Below the pieces are notes generated by a model that did not search any database, was not told the DNA's origin, and worked only from the letters and a program-made list of their open reading frames with translations. DNA of 64,000 nucleotides from Opitutaceae bacterium (GTDB lineage: Bacteria; Verrucomicrobiota; Verrucomicrobiia; Opitutales; Opitutaceae), in NCBI GenBank assembly GCA_028284235.1, contig JANQSC010000016.1, positions 62,001 to 126,000 on the forward strand, given 5' to 3'. Positions within the stretch are counted from its first letter, which is position 1. Each line of letters starts with the position of its first letter. Positions 44,285-53,454 of this stretch are shown one piece after another. Made by a program: the position numbers and the translations under genes.

Positions 44285-45363
44285 TCTTCTATGGATTCGC
44301 TCACTTTGAGCATTTGATCTTCGTCACCCACACTTATCCGCAAAAAACTCTCAGTCAAGGCGTGACCGGGAAAGTACCGCGTGAGTACCTTCCTCGACTT
44401 CAAGAACTCGAATAAACTTCGAGCCACCTCCGGACCGGTCTCCCCCGAACGATCGACAGGCTCAGTAAACAGGAAATTCGCCTGCGACTCATAGGTAAAC
44501 CAGCCGAGGGACGAAAGCTCCTTGTGATAGTAGTCGCGCGTGCGCTTGATTTTCCCAACAATCGCATCCAGATAGTTTTGGTCTTCCAACGCGGCCAACG
44601 CCCCCGCCTGGGAAAGGCGATTCACGTTGTAGCTGTCGCGCACGCGATCTAAAGTCGCGACAATATCGGATGACGCCAACGCGTAGCCTACACGCAATCC
44701 CGCCAGTCCATAAGACTTGGAAAAGGTTCGAGTAACCACCAAGTTCGAAAACTCGCTCAGCAGCTCCACCGCGTTTTCCTTAGCGAAATCCGCATAAGCC
44801 TCGTCGACGACGACGATTCCGTCGAACCCGCCAATCAAGGCTCGAAGGGCGGCGTTGGAGAATCCCACGCCCGTGGGCGCGTTCGGTGAGGTCAGAAAAA
44901 CGACGTTCGCCCCGCACTCGAGAATTTCGGATGTGGGAAGCTCGATATCTCGAGAAAACGGCACCTGGATCGTACCCGAACCTTGAATACCGCAAAGCAC
45001 TGGATACAGGGAATAGCTCGGAAGCGTGAATCCCGCCGAGTCGCTCGCAGTCGAAAACGACCGCACCAGAAGATTCAGGATATCGTCCGAGCCATTGCCG
45101 ACGATAACGTTGGCCGAATCCAACCCATGAAGCCGGGCCGCCGCGCTCCGCAATTCCGAACTGGCCGGGTCTGGATACAACCGAAGCGCTTCGCCGGAAA
45201 CGCTGCGGATCGCCTCCTCGACTTTCGGACTAGGCGGATACGGGTTCTCGTTCGTATTAAGTTTCACCCAACCGTCGCCGCGCGGCTGAAAGCCGGGCTG
45301 ATACGCCTTCAATCGCTTTACATGCCGCAAGGCGAACCGGGATGCCGTGCGTTCCTCGCTCAC
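44266..45363 (-). CDS. hisC: Histidinol-phosphate aminotransferase
   Basis: The 365-residue PLP enzyme has [16 protein letters not shown] near residue 36, the PLP-lysine motif [20 protein letters not shown] (about 210-230) and [12 protein letters not shown] at the end. The start codon is GTG 45363, overlapping the hisD TGA in GTGA, so hisD-hisC are coupled; hisC in turn overlaps hisB. Confidence 0.96.
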   Translation of the reverse strand: MSEERTASRFALRHVKRLKAYQPGFQPRGDGWVKLNTNENPYPPSPKVEEAIRSVSGEALRLYPDPASSELRSAAARLHGLDSANVIVGNGSDDILNLLVRSFSTASDSAGFTLPSYSLYPVLCGIQGSGTIQVPFSRDIELPTSEILECGANVVFLTSPNAPTGVGFSNAALRALIGGFDGIVVVDEAYADFAKENAVELLSEFSNLVVTRTFSKSYGLAGLRVGYALASSDIVATLDRVRDSYNVNRLSQAGALAALEDQNYLDAIVGKIKRTRDYYHKELSSLGWFTYESQANFLFTEPVDRSGETGPEVARSLFEFLKSRKVLTRYFPGHALTESFLRISVGDEDQMLKVSESIEEWLKDA

Positions 45364-46652
45364 GACTTCTCCAATCTAATTGACACCGAACGCCCGTGGC
45401 CGTCCAAACCCTCCATGCGAGCGAAGGCCTCCGCCGCGGGAGCCGCTTTCTTCAGAGCCCGTTCGTTGTACCGAATCAAACTCGATCTCCGAAAAAAATC
45501 GCTTACTTGCAAACCGCTGAAATAGCGCCCCGAACGCCCGGTCGGCAACTCGTGGCTCGGCCCCGCTACGAAATCTCCCAAGGCAGTCGCGGACCAGCCG
45601 CCTTGCATGATGGCGCCCGCGGTGGTGATCGTCTTCGTCAAATAGCTCAACTTGCCGGCATCCACTTCGAGTTCCATGTGCTCGGGCGCCACGAAGTTCG
45701 CCACCTCCGCCGCTTCCGCATACGTGTCGACCACAACCGAAAAGAAGCCGCTCCTGAGGACTTCCCGAATGAGCGCTTTTCGCGAAAGCGTTTTGACTTG
45801 CTCCCGCATCTCCGCGCGTATGCTCCGGGCGACATCCCGAGAAAGGCTGACTAGGAATATCTTCTCTCGACCCGAGCCGTGCTCCGCCTGGGCCAGCAAA
45901 TCCGCCGCGACAAAACGCGGATTGGCGGAACGGTCCGCAATGACGAGCACTTCGCTCGGACCCGGCAAAAGATCCACGCCAATCGTTCCGTACACTTGGC
46001 GCTTCGCTTCAACAGTGTAAGCGTTACCGGGTCCAAAAATTTTGGATACAGCGCGAATCGACTCTGTCCCGAACGCCATCGCTCCGACCGCCGCAACGCC
46101 GCCGACCCGATAGGCTTCGGTGATTCCGCACAAGTGCATCGCAGCAAGAACGGCGTCATTCACGTTTCCTTCGGAATCGCAGGGAGTAAAGGCCACGATT
46201 TCCGGCACGCCCGCCAGCTTGGCCAGGGCCCCGGTCATAATCGCAGTCGACGCTAAATCGGTGGGCACGTACAAGCCGACTCGGTCAATTGGATAAAATC
46301 GCTCGCCTATCGTCGCCCCGTGCCGGTTTTTGGCCGACCAGGAACGCGGCAAGGCGTGACGATGGAAATCGGTCACCGACGCCACCGATTCCCGTATCGC
46401 TTCCCGATCCGCGCGGCCGAGCCGCTTGAGGGCCGCGGCCCTCTCCTCTTTGGAAATCGCAAATTGGCTCGGTTTCAAAGCGACGCCGTCAATCCGACGC
46501 AGAGTCGTGGAGATTCCGCGGTCGCCCTTCGTCCGAATGTCCGCCAGGATCTTCGAAACGGCATCGACGATCGCCTGCGGAACCACAGCGGTCTCGCAAA
46601 ACCGAGCCAATCTCTCGCGAAATCCGCGAGCACTGAATGCCAAATCTGCCAT
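45360..46652 (-). CDS. hisD: Histidinol dehydrogenase
   Basis: HisD performs the last two steps of histidine synthesis. The 430-residue protein has the zinc-binding and NAD-binding signatures VGGVAAVGAMAFGTE, IFGPGNAYTVEAKRQVYG, the conserved AEHGSG and PSHELPTGR. The ATG at 46652 (MADLAFSARGFRERLARF) is chosen; an open frame reaches 46769 but its first 12 residues are encoded by the terminal repeat of the MITE-like element, so that extension is not part of the family protein. It heads the overlapping his set. Confidence 0.96.
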   Translation of the reverse strand: MADLAFSARGFRERLARFCETAVVPQAIVDAVSKILADIRTKGDRGISTTLRRIDGVALKPSQFAISKEERAAALKRLGRADREAIRESVASVTDFHRHALPRSWSAKNRHGATIGERFYPIDRVGLYVPTDLASTAIMTGALAKLAGVPEIVAFTPCDSEGNVNDAVLAAMHLCGITEAYRVGGVAAVGAMAFGTESIRAVSKIFGPGNAYTVEAKRQVYGTIGVDLLPGPSEVLVIADRSANPRFVAADLLAQAEHGSGREKIFLVSLSRDVARSIRAEMREQVKTLSRKALIREVLRSGFFSVVVDTYAEAAEVANFVAPEHMELEVDAGKLSYLTKTITTAGAIMQGGWSATALGDFVAGPSHELPTGRSGRYFSGLQVSDFFRRSSLIRYNERALKKAAPAAEAFARMEGLDGHGRSVSIRLEKS

Positions 46653-46739
46653 GGCGCCACTAATGCTAGACCCGTAATCGCTTGGCAAAGAAAAACAAAC
46701 GACCGCGGACCATCCAATGCCCAACGAGGCTCCCCTAAG

Positions 46740-46900
46740 AGACTGTCCAATAAGTCGCTTTCGAGCCATTGAAGTTATATTTGAGAGTTAGAATTCAGGC
46801 TGCGATCCGAGGAATACCCGGAGGGTATTGCGACGTGAGCTAATGAATTATAAACTCAAATAGAACAAAAGGGCGAAGGAATGGACTTATTGGACAGTCT
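46740..46900. mobile_element. 161-bp MITE-like element with 17-bp terminal inverted repeats and 5-bp target duplication
   Basis: The ends are AGACTGTCCAATAAGTC (46740-46756) and its exact complement (46884-46900). Five bases CTAAG flank both sides (46735-46739 and 46901-46905), as expected of a target-site duplication. The interior is an imperfect palindrome: TATTTGAG...AATTCA recurs inverted, and the centre is AATACCC-GGA-GGGTATT. No gene fits inside. It separates the LolA-like gene from hisD. The hallmarks suggest mobilisation in trans by a transposase not in this window. Confidence 0.8.
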
Positions 46901-47647
46901 CTAAGGGAGCGGCATCACGAAATCCGACTCGGGCAAGTCGCGGTTCAGTTTGATCGACGTATAGGAAAACTCCATCGTCTGGCTTCCAATTGCGGTCGAA
47001 AACGTGCTGACCATTTTCTTAGGGAATCGAATGCCGTCCACGAGGATCTCGCCTTCTTCCACGTACTCCACGCCCTTGCTGTCCAAACTTCGGAGCACCT
47101 GGCCAGTCTCGGCGTCGATGAACCGGCGGTAGGCGATTCCGTCACCATGATGGTAAGTGAGCAGAATGCACTCGCGGCCCTTGAACGTTTCCTTGCCATC
47201 GTAGGTGATCTCGCCATTGCGCACGTCAGGTTTCTGGAAAAACCCGAAGGCTTCACGAACGCTCGACTGCATAATCAGGATGCGAAGCGGATCGAAAATC
47301 TCCATGCTCAGCGGCAACGAGTCCACGACCCGCTCGAATGTCGTCCAGCCCTCCGAGCCGTTGAGAACCGAGATTTCCTTGCGATCGCCTATGACCGCGA
47401 CCATGCGTTGGCGCATGGGTTTCTGGTAGACCATTTCGATGGTTCCCAACTCGCCGGAGCTGTACAGCAGCGAACCCTCGTAATGGATACTTGTGATCGC
47501 TTCGAGCTTGTTCTCGTCGCCCAAATAAGACCGTGCGAGTTCGATGGTTGATTGAATGACCTCCTCGTCAGAGTCGGCTCCGAGGAGCCCCGCCGCGCCG
47601 AAGAGTGAAACCGTAGTGATTATCAGGGTACCTAATTTCGCTTTCAT
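46901..47647 (-). CDS. LolA-like exported outer-membrane lipoprotein-sorting-type protein
   Basis: The 248-residue protein has a signal peptide (about 1-24, GTLIITTVSLFGAAGLLG). Its beta-rich body has the LolA/LppX-type pattern: YEGSLLYSSGELGTIEMVYQ, MRQRMVAVIGD, ...ETFKGRECILLTYHHGDG, FIDAETGQVLRSLDSKG. It may carry lipids or lipoproteins across the periplasm, but it could equally be a LolA-fold protein of other function. Its TAG stop abuts the end of the MITE-like element, so the C-terminal codons may have been set by that insertion. Confidence 0.75.
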   Translation of the reverse strand: MKAKLGTLIITTVSLFGAAGLLGADSDEEVIQSTIELARSYLGDENKLEAITSIHYEGSLLYSSGELGTIEMVYQKPMRQRMVAVIGDRKEISVLNGSEGWTTFERVVDSLPLSMEIFDPLRILIMQSSVREAFGFFQKPDVRNGEITYDGKETFKGRECILLTYHHGDGIAYRRFIDAETGQVLRSLDSKGVEYVEEGEILVDGIRFPKKMVSTFSTAIGSQTMEFSYTSIKLNRDLPESDFVMPLP

Positions 47648-47672
47648 AACAATTGTCTATTCCTAAAGAGCT

Positions 47673-49214
47673 CTACTCCCACTCGATTGTTCCAGGAGGC
47701 TTCGAACTGATGTCGTACACAACCCGATTCACGCCCGAAACTTCATTGATGATACGATTGGATACGCGTTGCAATACTTCGTACGGCACTCTCACCCAGT
47801 CGGCTGTCATCGCGTCCTTGCTTTCGACAATCCGGACCGCGATCACGTTGTCGTATGTGCGCTCGTCCCCCATCACGCCAACCGTGCGAACGGGCAGAAA
47901 AACGCAAAACGACTGCCACACTTTGTAGTAGAGGTCCGATTCCATCATCTCCTCGTGCAAGATGGCGTCGGCCTTCCGCAACACTTTCAGCTTCCGCTCC
48001 GTTACGCTGCCGAGGACGCGTACGCCCAGACCCGGACCCGGAAAAGGCTGGCGCCAAACCACTTCCTTCGGGAGGCCCAACTCGGCTCCCAAGGCGCGCA
48101 CTTCGTCCTTAAACAAGTGACGCAGCGGCTCCAACAACTCGAACTTCATGTTCTTGGGCAAGCCGCCCACGTTGTGGTGGCTCTTAATCGTCGCGGCGGG
48201 GTTGCCGTCGATCGAGATGCTCTCGATCACATCCGGATAGAGCGTGCCTTGGGCCAGGAATTTCGCGTCGCCGATGCGTTTGAGCGATTCCTGGAAAACC
48301 TTCACGAAGGTGTTCCCGATTATTTTGCGCTTTCGCTCCGGATCGGATACGCCCTTGAGCCTTTGCAGGAACTTCCCGCCCGCTCGGGCCACGCGAACGT
48401 CCATGTTGAAGTGACGCTTGTAGAGATCCACCACCAGCTCGCGCTCGTGCATGCGAAGCAGACCGTTGTCCACGAATACGCAGGTCAACTGACGGCCGAC
48501 CGCTTTGTGGATCAACGCAGCCGCCACCGACGAATCGACGCCACCGCTCAAGCCCAGCAAAACGCGATCCTCGCCCACCGTTTCACGAATCGAGGCAATC
48601 GACTCTTCGGCCAGCGACGCCATGGACCAATCCGCTTGGCAGCCGCAAATCTTGCGCAAGAAGTTCTCTAGAATATTGAGCCCACCCTCGGTGTGGTCGA
48701 CCTCTGGGTGGAACTGGATGCCGAAGAACTTTCGCTTCTCGTCCGCAATTCCCGCGTAGTTGGAATTCTCGGTCGCGGCAACCGCACGGAACCCGCGCGG
48801 CAGTTTCGCCAGTCGGTCCCCGTGCGAGTTCCATACGCGCAGCTTGCTCGGCAAGCCGCGGAACAGACTCCCCTTCTTTGCGATCTTCAGCACGCCGTGC
48901 CCGTATTCCCGCTCGTTGCTCTTCTCCACTTTTCCGCCCAACAAGTGGGCCAGCAACTGAACACCGTAGCAAATCCCCAATACCGGAATGCCCAGCTCGA
49001 AAATCTTCTTGTCCGGGCGAGGCGAGCCCTTGGAAAGCACACTCTCCGGACCACCCGACAAAATGATGCCCACGACGTTGTCTTTTTTGAGCGCTTTAGC
49101 GGTCGTCTTATAGTGATAGATCTTGGAATAGACCGAGCATTCGCGAATGCGGCGGGCAATCACCTGCGTGTATTGAGATCCAAAATCGAGTACCGCTATG
49201 GTTTGATGTTTCAT
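47673..49214 (-). CDS. guaA: GMP synthase (glutamine-hydrolysing)
   Basis: GuaA converts XMP to GMP. The 513-residue protein has an N-terminal class I amidotransferase domain ([11 protein letters not shown] nucleophile; [11 protein letters not shown]is-Glu), then the ATP-pyrophosphatase P-loop [15 protein letters not shown] (about 228-242), and a C-terminal dimerisation domain ending [16 protein letters not shown]. It stands alone, preceded by a 378-base non-coding region that contains two inverted repeats. Confidence 0.98.
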   Translation of the reverse strand: MKHQTIAVLDFGSQYTQVIARRIRECSVYSKIYHYKTTAKALKKDNVVGIILSGGPESVLSKGSPRPDKKIFELGIPVLGICYGVQLLAHLLGGKVEKSNEREYGHGVLKIAKKGSLFRGLPSKLRVWNSHGDRLAKLPRGFRAVAATENSNYAGIADEKRKFFGIQFHPEVDHTEGGLNILENFLRKICGCQADWSMASLAEESIASIRETVGEDRVLLGLSGGVDSSVAAALIHKAVGRQLTCVFVDNGLLRMHERELVVDLYKRHFNMDVRVARAGGKFLQRLKGVSDPERKRKIIGNTFVKVFQESLKRIGDAKFLAQGTLYPDVIESISIDGNPAATIKSHHNVGGLPKNMKFELLEPLRHLFKDEVRALGAELGLPKEVVWRQPFPGPGLGVRVLGSVTERKLKVLRKADAILHEEMMESDLYYKVWQSFCVFLPVRTVGVMGDERTYDNVIAVRIVESKDAMTADWVRVPYEVLQRVSNRIINEVSGVNRVVYDISSKPPGTIEWE

Positions 49215-49592
49215 AAAAGAAAACGTCCATTAAACCAGCTCCAGGCCAACACTGTCACTCACTTTTAGGGTGAAATCACTAAACGAACAGTTTTGCTCGC
49301 CAATTCCCTCTTTCACCCTTTCTACGTGTTTACTTTCCAACCTTGGAAAGTAAACGCGTTGGAAAAATGCTGGGGACCGTGCAATTTCGCCCAGATTAAG
49401 CCGACCTCGGACGAGCTTGGCAGGTTGATGACATCGTCCTAAAATGGAAAGAGTACTCGTTCTTGACTGTCAGGCCAAACAAGCGGGCAGCGAGTGTCCC
49501 GATGAATGCCGCCCGAGCAGCTAGACGAAGCGTCGAAACGCCCGTGGACCCGGATCGACTACTTCCTCCTGCCAGGGACTAGGCCACGTGGT
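49215..49592. other. Non-coding region upstream of guaA with two stem-loops
   Basis: No convincing gene is visible in this 378-base stretch. It holds a 9-bp inverted repeat AGGGTGAAA/TTTCACCCT (49267-49275 and 49311-49319) and the perfect palindrome listed separately (49328-49355), both on the guaA side. The rest (about 49400-49592) has no tRNA, signal recognition particle RNA or other RNA that I recognise. The promoter of guaA should lie here. Confidence 0.55.
49328..49355. repeat. Perfect 13-bp inverted repeat with 2-base centre, upstream of guaA
   Basis: GTTTACTTTCCAA (49328-49340) and TTGGAAAGTAAAC (49343-49355) are separated by CC. It lies about 115 bases upstream of the guaA start. Such a tight palindrome can be an operator for a dimeric regulator or a hairpin in the leader RNA; a two-base loop would be too tight for full pairing in RNA, so a protein-binding site or a dispersed repeat is also possible. 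Confidence 0.55.
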
Positions 49593-49826
49593 CTAGAACG
49601 ACAGCTCGAAGTTATTGTAGTCGCAATCCGGACACGGCTCGCCTTCCGACACGTCCGCTTTTCGCACGGAATAGACGCTCCCGCAGCGAACGCAGTGGAA
49701 CACTTTGCGTCGTCGGCCCGTTTCAAAGGCTCGCTTGTCGCGACGATCGTAGAAGTACCAAAGCAAAGTCAGCCCGACCAATGCGGAACCTGTGTACAAA
49801 ATCAAAAACCACGTGAACGCGTGCAT
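49593..49826 (-). CDS. Small membrane protein with C-terminal zinc ribbon
   Basis: This 77-residue protein has a membrane segment (about 2-23, WFLILYTGSALVGLTLLWYF), a basic linker (DRRDKRAFETGRRRKVFH) and a rubredoxin-like zinc ribbon with two CxxC pairs (CVRC and CPDC). The ATG at 49826 is used; an upstream in-frame start at 49880 would lie across the terminator that ends the ribosomal operon. Family unknown. It is probably transcribed from its own promoter or by read-through. Confidence 0.7.
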   Translation of the reverse strand: MHAFTWFLILYTGSALVGLTLLWYFYDRRDKRAFETGRRRKVFHCVRCGSVYSVRKADVSEGEPCPDCDYNNFELSF

Positions 49827-49842
49827 GACGATACTATACAAA

Positions 49843-49871
49843 AAATGCGCCCTTCGCAGAAGAACGCATTT
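49843..49871 (-). terminator. Intrinsic terminator ending the ribosomal protein operon
   Basis: On the minus strand, AAATGCG pairs with CGCATTT around an inner CTTC-TGC-GAAG stem, and the following bases are a run of T. It lies 27 bases after the rplQ stop and immediately upstream of the small zinc-ribbon gene, so it closes the alpha operon. Confidence 0.88.
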
Positions 49872-49897
49872 CGAAAACAATTTTTAGCCCACTCGGC

Positions 49898-50548
49898 TTA
49901 CTCGCCTTTCTTTTCTTTGGCGGTATCGTCCGAATCGTCAGCGTCCGCGTCGGCATCCGCGCTCGCTTCGGGTTCGGGAGCCTCCTCTTTGGCTTCCGCA
50001 GCAGGTGCTTCCTCTACTTCGGCTTCTTCCGGCTCAGGGGCTGCTTCTTCCGCGGGAGCTTCTTCTGCGACGGCGACTTCCTCTTCCTCGGGAGCCGCTT
50101 CCTCTTCGCTCGGAGCTTCTTCCTTCGCGGCTGGTTTGGCCGCTCTCTTCGCCTTCGACTTGGGCTTGCTTTTCTTGGCATAGCCTTCGTCCTCCGCGTC
50201 GATCAGTTCAATAATCGCCATTTCCGCCGCGTCGCCGCGTCGCGTGCCCAATTTGTAGATACGCGTGTAGCCGCCGTTACGATCGCGGAACTGCTCCACT
50301 TTCTCTTCGAATAGCTCGTGGACAGCGGCCGTGTCGCGCACGCGGGAAATCGCGATGCGTCGTTTGTGCAGGCTGCCGTCTTTCGCGAGGGTAATCACTT
50401 TCTCCACGAAGGGGCGAAGGGCTTTGGCCTTCTTCAACGTGGTTGTGATTTTCCCATGGGTGATGAGAGCGGTTGAGAGATTGGCGAGGAGCGCTTCGCG
50501 GTGCTCTTTCTTGACGCCGAGTTGATTGCTATGCTTGCGGTGACGCAT
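49898..50548 (-). CDS. rplQ: 50S ribosomal protein L17 with long acidic C-terminal extension
   Basis: Residues 1-125 are a normal L17 (MRHRKHSNQLGVKKEHREAL; TRIYKLGTRRGDAAEMAIIE). Residues about 126-216 form a Lys/Ala then Glu/Ala-rich tail, such as EEEAAPEEEEVAVAEEAPA, ending in an Ala-Asp run. The tail roughly doubles the usual bacterial length. It is the last gene of the alpha operon, 37 bases after rpoA. Confidence 0.96.
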   Translation of the reverse strand: MRHRKHSNQLGVKKEHREALLANLSTALITHGKITTTLKKAKALRPFVEKVITLAKDGSLHKRRIAISRVRDTAAVHELFEEKVEQFRDRNGGYTRIYKLGTRRGDAAEMAIIELIDAEDEGYAKKSKPKSKAKRAAKPAAKEEAPSEEEAAPEEEEVAVAEEAPAEEAAPEPEEAEVEEAPAAEAKEEAPEPEASADADADADDSDDTAKEKKGE

Positions 50549-50585
50549 GGCCTAAATGTTTCCTGTTTTCAGTCCTCGATTCCGA

Positions 50586-51587
50586 CTACAGCTCCTTCTT
50601 CATGTCGAGGAGGCGCTCGTCGAATTTCATTCCTAGCGAGAGTCCGAGGGATTCTAGTTTATCTTTAATTTCGTTGAGAGATTTTTTGCCGAAGTTGCGG
50701 TACTTGAGCATTTCCTGTTCGCTCTTCATGGCCAGTTCGCCGACGGTGGTGATGTTGGCGTTGTTCAAGCAGTTTGCTGCGCGGACGGAGAGCTCGATTT
50801 CGTTGACGCTCATGTTGAGCAGCTTGCGAAGCTTGTTTTGCTCTTCGCTGACTTCCGCCCCTTCGTCTTCGAACTCGTAGTTCTCGTCGGAAACGTTGTC
50901 GAAGACATCGAGGTGATGCTTGAGGATCGCGCCGGACTGCTTGAGCGCGTCGTCTGGAGTGATCCGCCCGTCCGTCCAGATCTCGAGGAGGAGCTTGTCG
51001 TAGTCGGTAATCTGGCCGACACGCGTGGCTTCGACCGAGTACTTGACGAGGCTGACCGGGCTGAATAGCGAGTCGATCGGGATAACGCCGATAGGCTGAT
51101 CCTCGTCCTTGTTGTCCTCGCCTGGGCAGTAGCCGCGTCCGACTTTCACTTCGAGCTCGGCGGTGAACTGCATTTCGCGGTCGAGGGTGCAAATGACTTG
51201 GTCCGGATTGACGACCTCCACGTTGTGGTCCGACTCGATGTCGGCCGCGGTGATCGGGCCGGAGCGATTCACGTTGATCATCAGCTTCGCGCCTTCGCGA
51301 TTGTGGCAGATGAGCAGGACCTTCTTGAGGTTCAACACGATGTCGGTGACGTCTTCGACGATGCCGTCGACGCTTTGGAACTCGTGGCTAACGCCGTCGA
51401 TTTTGACCGAGGAAATCCCCGCACCTTCGATGGAGCTCAGCAGTACGCGTCTCAGCGAGTTGCCGATCGTGTGTCCATAGCCGGCTTCGAAGGGCTCGGC
51501 GATAAACTTGGCGTAAGTCGTGGAAGAACCTTCCTCAACTTTGACGAGACGATTTGGGAGTTCGAACTTTCCGATACGTTTTGGCAT
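50586..51587 (-). CDS. rpoA: DNA-directed RNA polymerase alpha subunit
   Basis: The 333-residue protein has the N-terminal dimerisation domain (AEPFEAGYGHTIGNSLRRVL-LSS) and the C-terminal DNA-binding domain (LELSVRAANCLNNANI-like ELSVRAANCLNNANITTVGE, with KSLNEIKDKLESLGLSLGM). Linker length is ordinary. It follows rpsD by 61 bases, as in the alpha operon. Confidence 0.98.
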   Translation of the reverse strand: MPKRIGKFELPNRLVKVEEGSSTTYAKFIAEPFEAGYGHTIGNSLRRVLLSSIEGAGISSVKIDGVSHEFQSVDGIVEDVTDIVLNLKKVLLICHNREGAKLMINVNRSGPITAADIESDHNVEVVNPDQVICTLDREMQFTAELEVKVGRGYCPGEDNKDEDQPIGVIPIDSLFSPVSLVKYSVEATRVGQITDYDKLLLEIWTDGRITPDDALKQSGAILKHHLDVFDNVSDENYEFEDEGAEVSEEQNKLRKLLNMSVNEIELSVRAANCLNNANITTVGELAMKSEQEMLKYRNFGKKSLNEIKDKLESLGLSLGMKFDERLLDMKKEL

Positions 51588-51648
51588 TGCGTAATAGGGT
51601 CTGAGTACAGCTGGGCGAGATTAAGGAAATAGTGAATACGATCGCGAA

Positions 51649-52260
51649 CTAGAAGCGGCTGTAGAATTCAACGATCAGCTGCTCGTTGATGCTTTGCTCC
51701 ATTTCTTCGCGATCCGGCAGGCGGTTCATGACGCCGCGAAACGCTTCGTCGTTGCGCGTCATCCAGTCCGGGACATTGCGCAGGCGCGTCGCTTCCATGT
51801 TGCGAGTCGCGAGCTGGCGGGAGGAAGTGCCGTTGCGCACTTCGATCTCGTCGCCCGGCTGCACTTGGTAGCTGGGGATGTCGACTTTCTGGCCGTTGAC
51901 GCGGATGTGTCCGTGATTGACGAACTGGCGAGCCGCCTGGCGGGTTTTGGTGAAGCCGAGGAGGTAGACGACGCTGTCGAGCCGCGTTTCCAAAAGCTGG
52001 AGAAAGATGGTGCCGGTCACCCCGCGTTGGTTCTTCGCACGTTCGAAGGTGCGGCGAAACTGCTTTTCCATCAAGCCGTACATAAAGCGGAGCTTTTGCT
52101 TCTCGCCGAGGCCGATGGAGTACTCCGACTGCTTGCGACGGAGACGCGGGCCGTGCTGTCCGGGAGGATAGGCGCGCTTCTCCAGCGATTTGTGGTTGCC
52201 GAAAATCGGCTGACCAAAACGTCTGCTAATCTTAACTGTTGGTCCGGTGTAGCGAGCCAT
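51649..52260 (-). CDS. rpsD: 30S ribosomal protein S4
   Basis: This 203-residue S4 has the S4 RNA-binding domain (LETRLDSVVYLLGFTKTRQA; HGHIRVNGQKVDIPSYQV). The N-terminus (MARYTGPTVKISRRFGQPIF) lacks the zinc-binding cysteines of the C+ type, so this is a zinc-free S4. It also can nucleate small-subunit assembly and autoregulate the alpha operon in other bacteria. Confidence 0.97.
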   Translation of the reverse strand: MARYTGPTVKISRRFGQPIFGNHKSLEKRAYPPGQHGPRLRRKQSEYSIGLGEKQKLRFMYGLMEKQFRRTFERAKNQRGVTGTIFLQLLETRLDSVVYLLGFTKTRQAARQFVNHGHIRVNGQKVDIPSYQVQPGDEIEVRNGTSSRQLATRNMEATRLRNVPDWMTRNDEAFRGVMNRLPDREEMEQSINEQLIVEFYSRF

Positions 52261-52294
52261 GGATCGTGTATCTAGAAATTAACGGTGGAGGGGA

Positions 52295-52882
52295 TTAGAC
52301 GCGGCGGCGCTTCGGCGGGCGGCATCCGTTGTGAGGAATGGGAGTGGTGTCGACGATCGAAGCGATCTCCAATCCGAGCGACTGGAAGGCGCGGATCGCG
52401 GAATCGCGTCCCATGCCGGGGCCTTTGACGTGGATGATCACTTCCTTGAGTCCGTGGGACATCGCCGCTTTGGCCGCGTTTTGGGTCACGACTTGGGCGG
52501 CGTACGCGGTCGACTTGCGCGATCCGCGGAAGTTCATCTTGCCTGCGCTGGCCCAGGAAATGGTGTTTCCTTTGGTGTCGGTGATGGTGACGATCGTGTT
52601 GTTGAATGTCGCGCTGACCTTCGCGATCCCCGTGGTGATATTCTTGCTGCCCTTGGCTTTGCGGATCTTGAGTTCGCCAATTTCCTCCTTCAGCAGGTCC
52701 TGAGCGGTCGGCTGCTTCTTAACACCGCCAGGAGCAAGCTCCTCTTCTGCTTCTTCGGCACCCTCGGCCTCTTTCGGCGCGTCGGCATCTGCCGGAGCAT
52801 CCGCTTCGGCTACAGGAGCTTCCTTCTCGGGAGCGTCTGCGGCGACCTCTTCTTCTTCAGGTTTAGCGTTTTCTTCAGACAT
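52295..52882 (-). CDS. rpsK: 30S ribosomal protein S11 with acidic N-terminal extension
   Basis: Residues about 75-195 are a standard S11 ([20 protein letters not shown] ... [17 protein letters not shown]). The first 70 residues are an unusual Glu/Ala/Asp/Pro-rich extension such as [20 protein letters not shown]. The ATG at 52882 is in a good operon position, 29 bases after rpsM. No internal ATG gives a normal-length S11, so the extension appears genuine. Confidence 0.95.
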   Translation of the reverse strand: MSEENAKPEEEEVAADAPEKEAPVAEADAPADADAPKEAEGAEEAEEELAPGGVKKQPTAQDLLKEEIGELKIRKAKGSKNITTGIAKVSATFNNTIVTITDTKGNTISWASAGKMNFRGSRKSTAYAAQVVTQNAAKAAMSHGLKEVIIHVKGPGMGRDSAIRAFQSLGLEIASIVDTTPIPHNGCRPPKRRRV

Positions 52883-52911
52883 GATCGTCAGCTTCTATAT
52901 ATAGAGAAAGG

Positions 52912-53283
52912 TTACTTGCGGAGGCCGCCGACGCTGGCGGACTTGCCTTTGCGCGTGCGAGCGTTGGTTTTCGTGCGTTGTCCACGTACCGGGAGTCCAC
53001 GACGATGACGCAGGCCACGATAGCTGTTGATCGCTTGGAGGCGTTTCATGTTCGCCGCCAGATCACGACGCAGATCGCCCTCAACGAGGTAGTTCAGCTC
53101 GTTGATTTTGGCCATGATCGCGTTGATCTGCTCTTCGTTCAGATCTTTGGCCCGAATGTCGGGATCAATACCGGTTTGCTCCAAAACGATGTCGGCGCGC
53201 TTGGGTCCGATTCCGTAGATGTAGCGGAGGGAGTAAGCGAGCTTCTTGTTATTGGGAATATCGACGCCTAGAATACGTGGCAT
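52912..53283 (-). CDS. rpsM: 30S ribosomal protein S13
   Basis: This 123-residue S13 has the usual helix-two-turn-helix region (YIYGIGPKRADIVLEQTGID) and the basic C-terminus RGLRHRRGLPVRGQRTKTNA. A gap of 171 bases separates it from secY. That gap contains no rpmJ (L36) start or Cys-rich L36 sequence on the minus strand, and no infA, map or adk. Confidence 0.97.
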   Translation of the reverse strand: MPRILGVDIPNNKKLAYSLRYIYGIGPKRADIVLEQTGIDPDIRAKDLNEEQINAIMAKINELNYLVEGDLRRDLAANMKRLQAINSYRGLRHRRGLPVRGQRTKTNARTRKGKSASVGGLRK

Positions 53284-53454
53284 GTTAGTTCTGCAAGTTG
53301 TTGATGTTAAAGTGTTTTAGAGAGTCCGAATTTACCGGGAAATTGATGATGCGATGAGCCTACGGGCAGCGTGTCGCCACGGCAGTTCCCCCCAGGCGCA
53401 GTGTGGGAGGAAAAAGAGTGAGGTGATGACGCTTCGTAAGCATAAAGTAAAGAA

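Noticed and set aside
46653..46769. 39-residue N-terminal extension of hisD
   Set aside because: The first part is translated from the MITE-like terminal repeat, and family homology starts only at MADLAFSARGF.
49400..49592. Possible structured RNA gene upstream of guaA
   Set aside because: No tRNA cloverleaf, signal recognition particle, tmRNA, RNase P or 6S features could be recognised.
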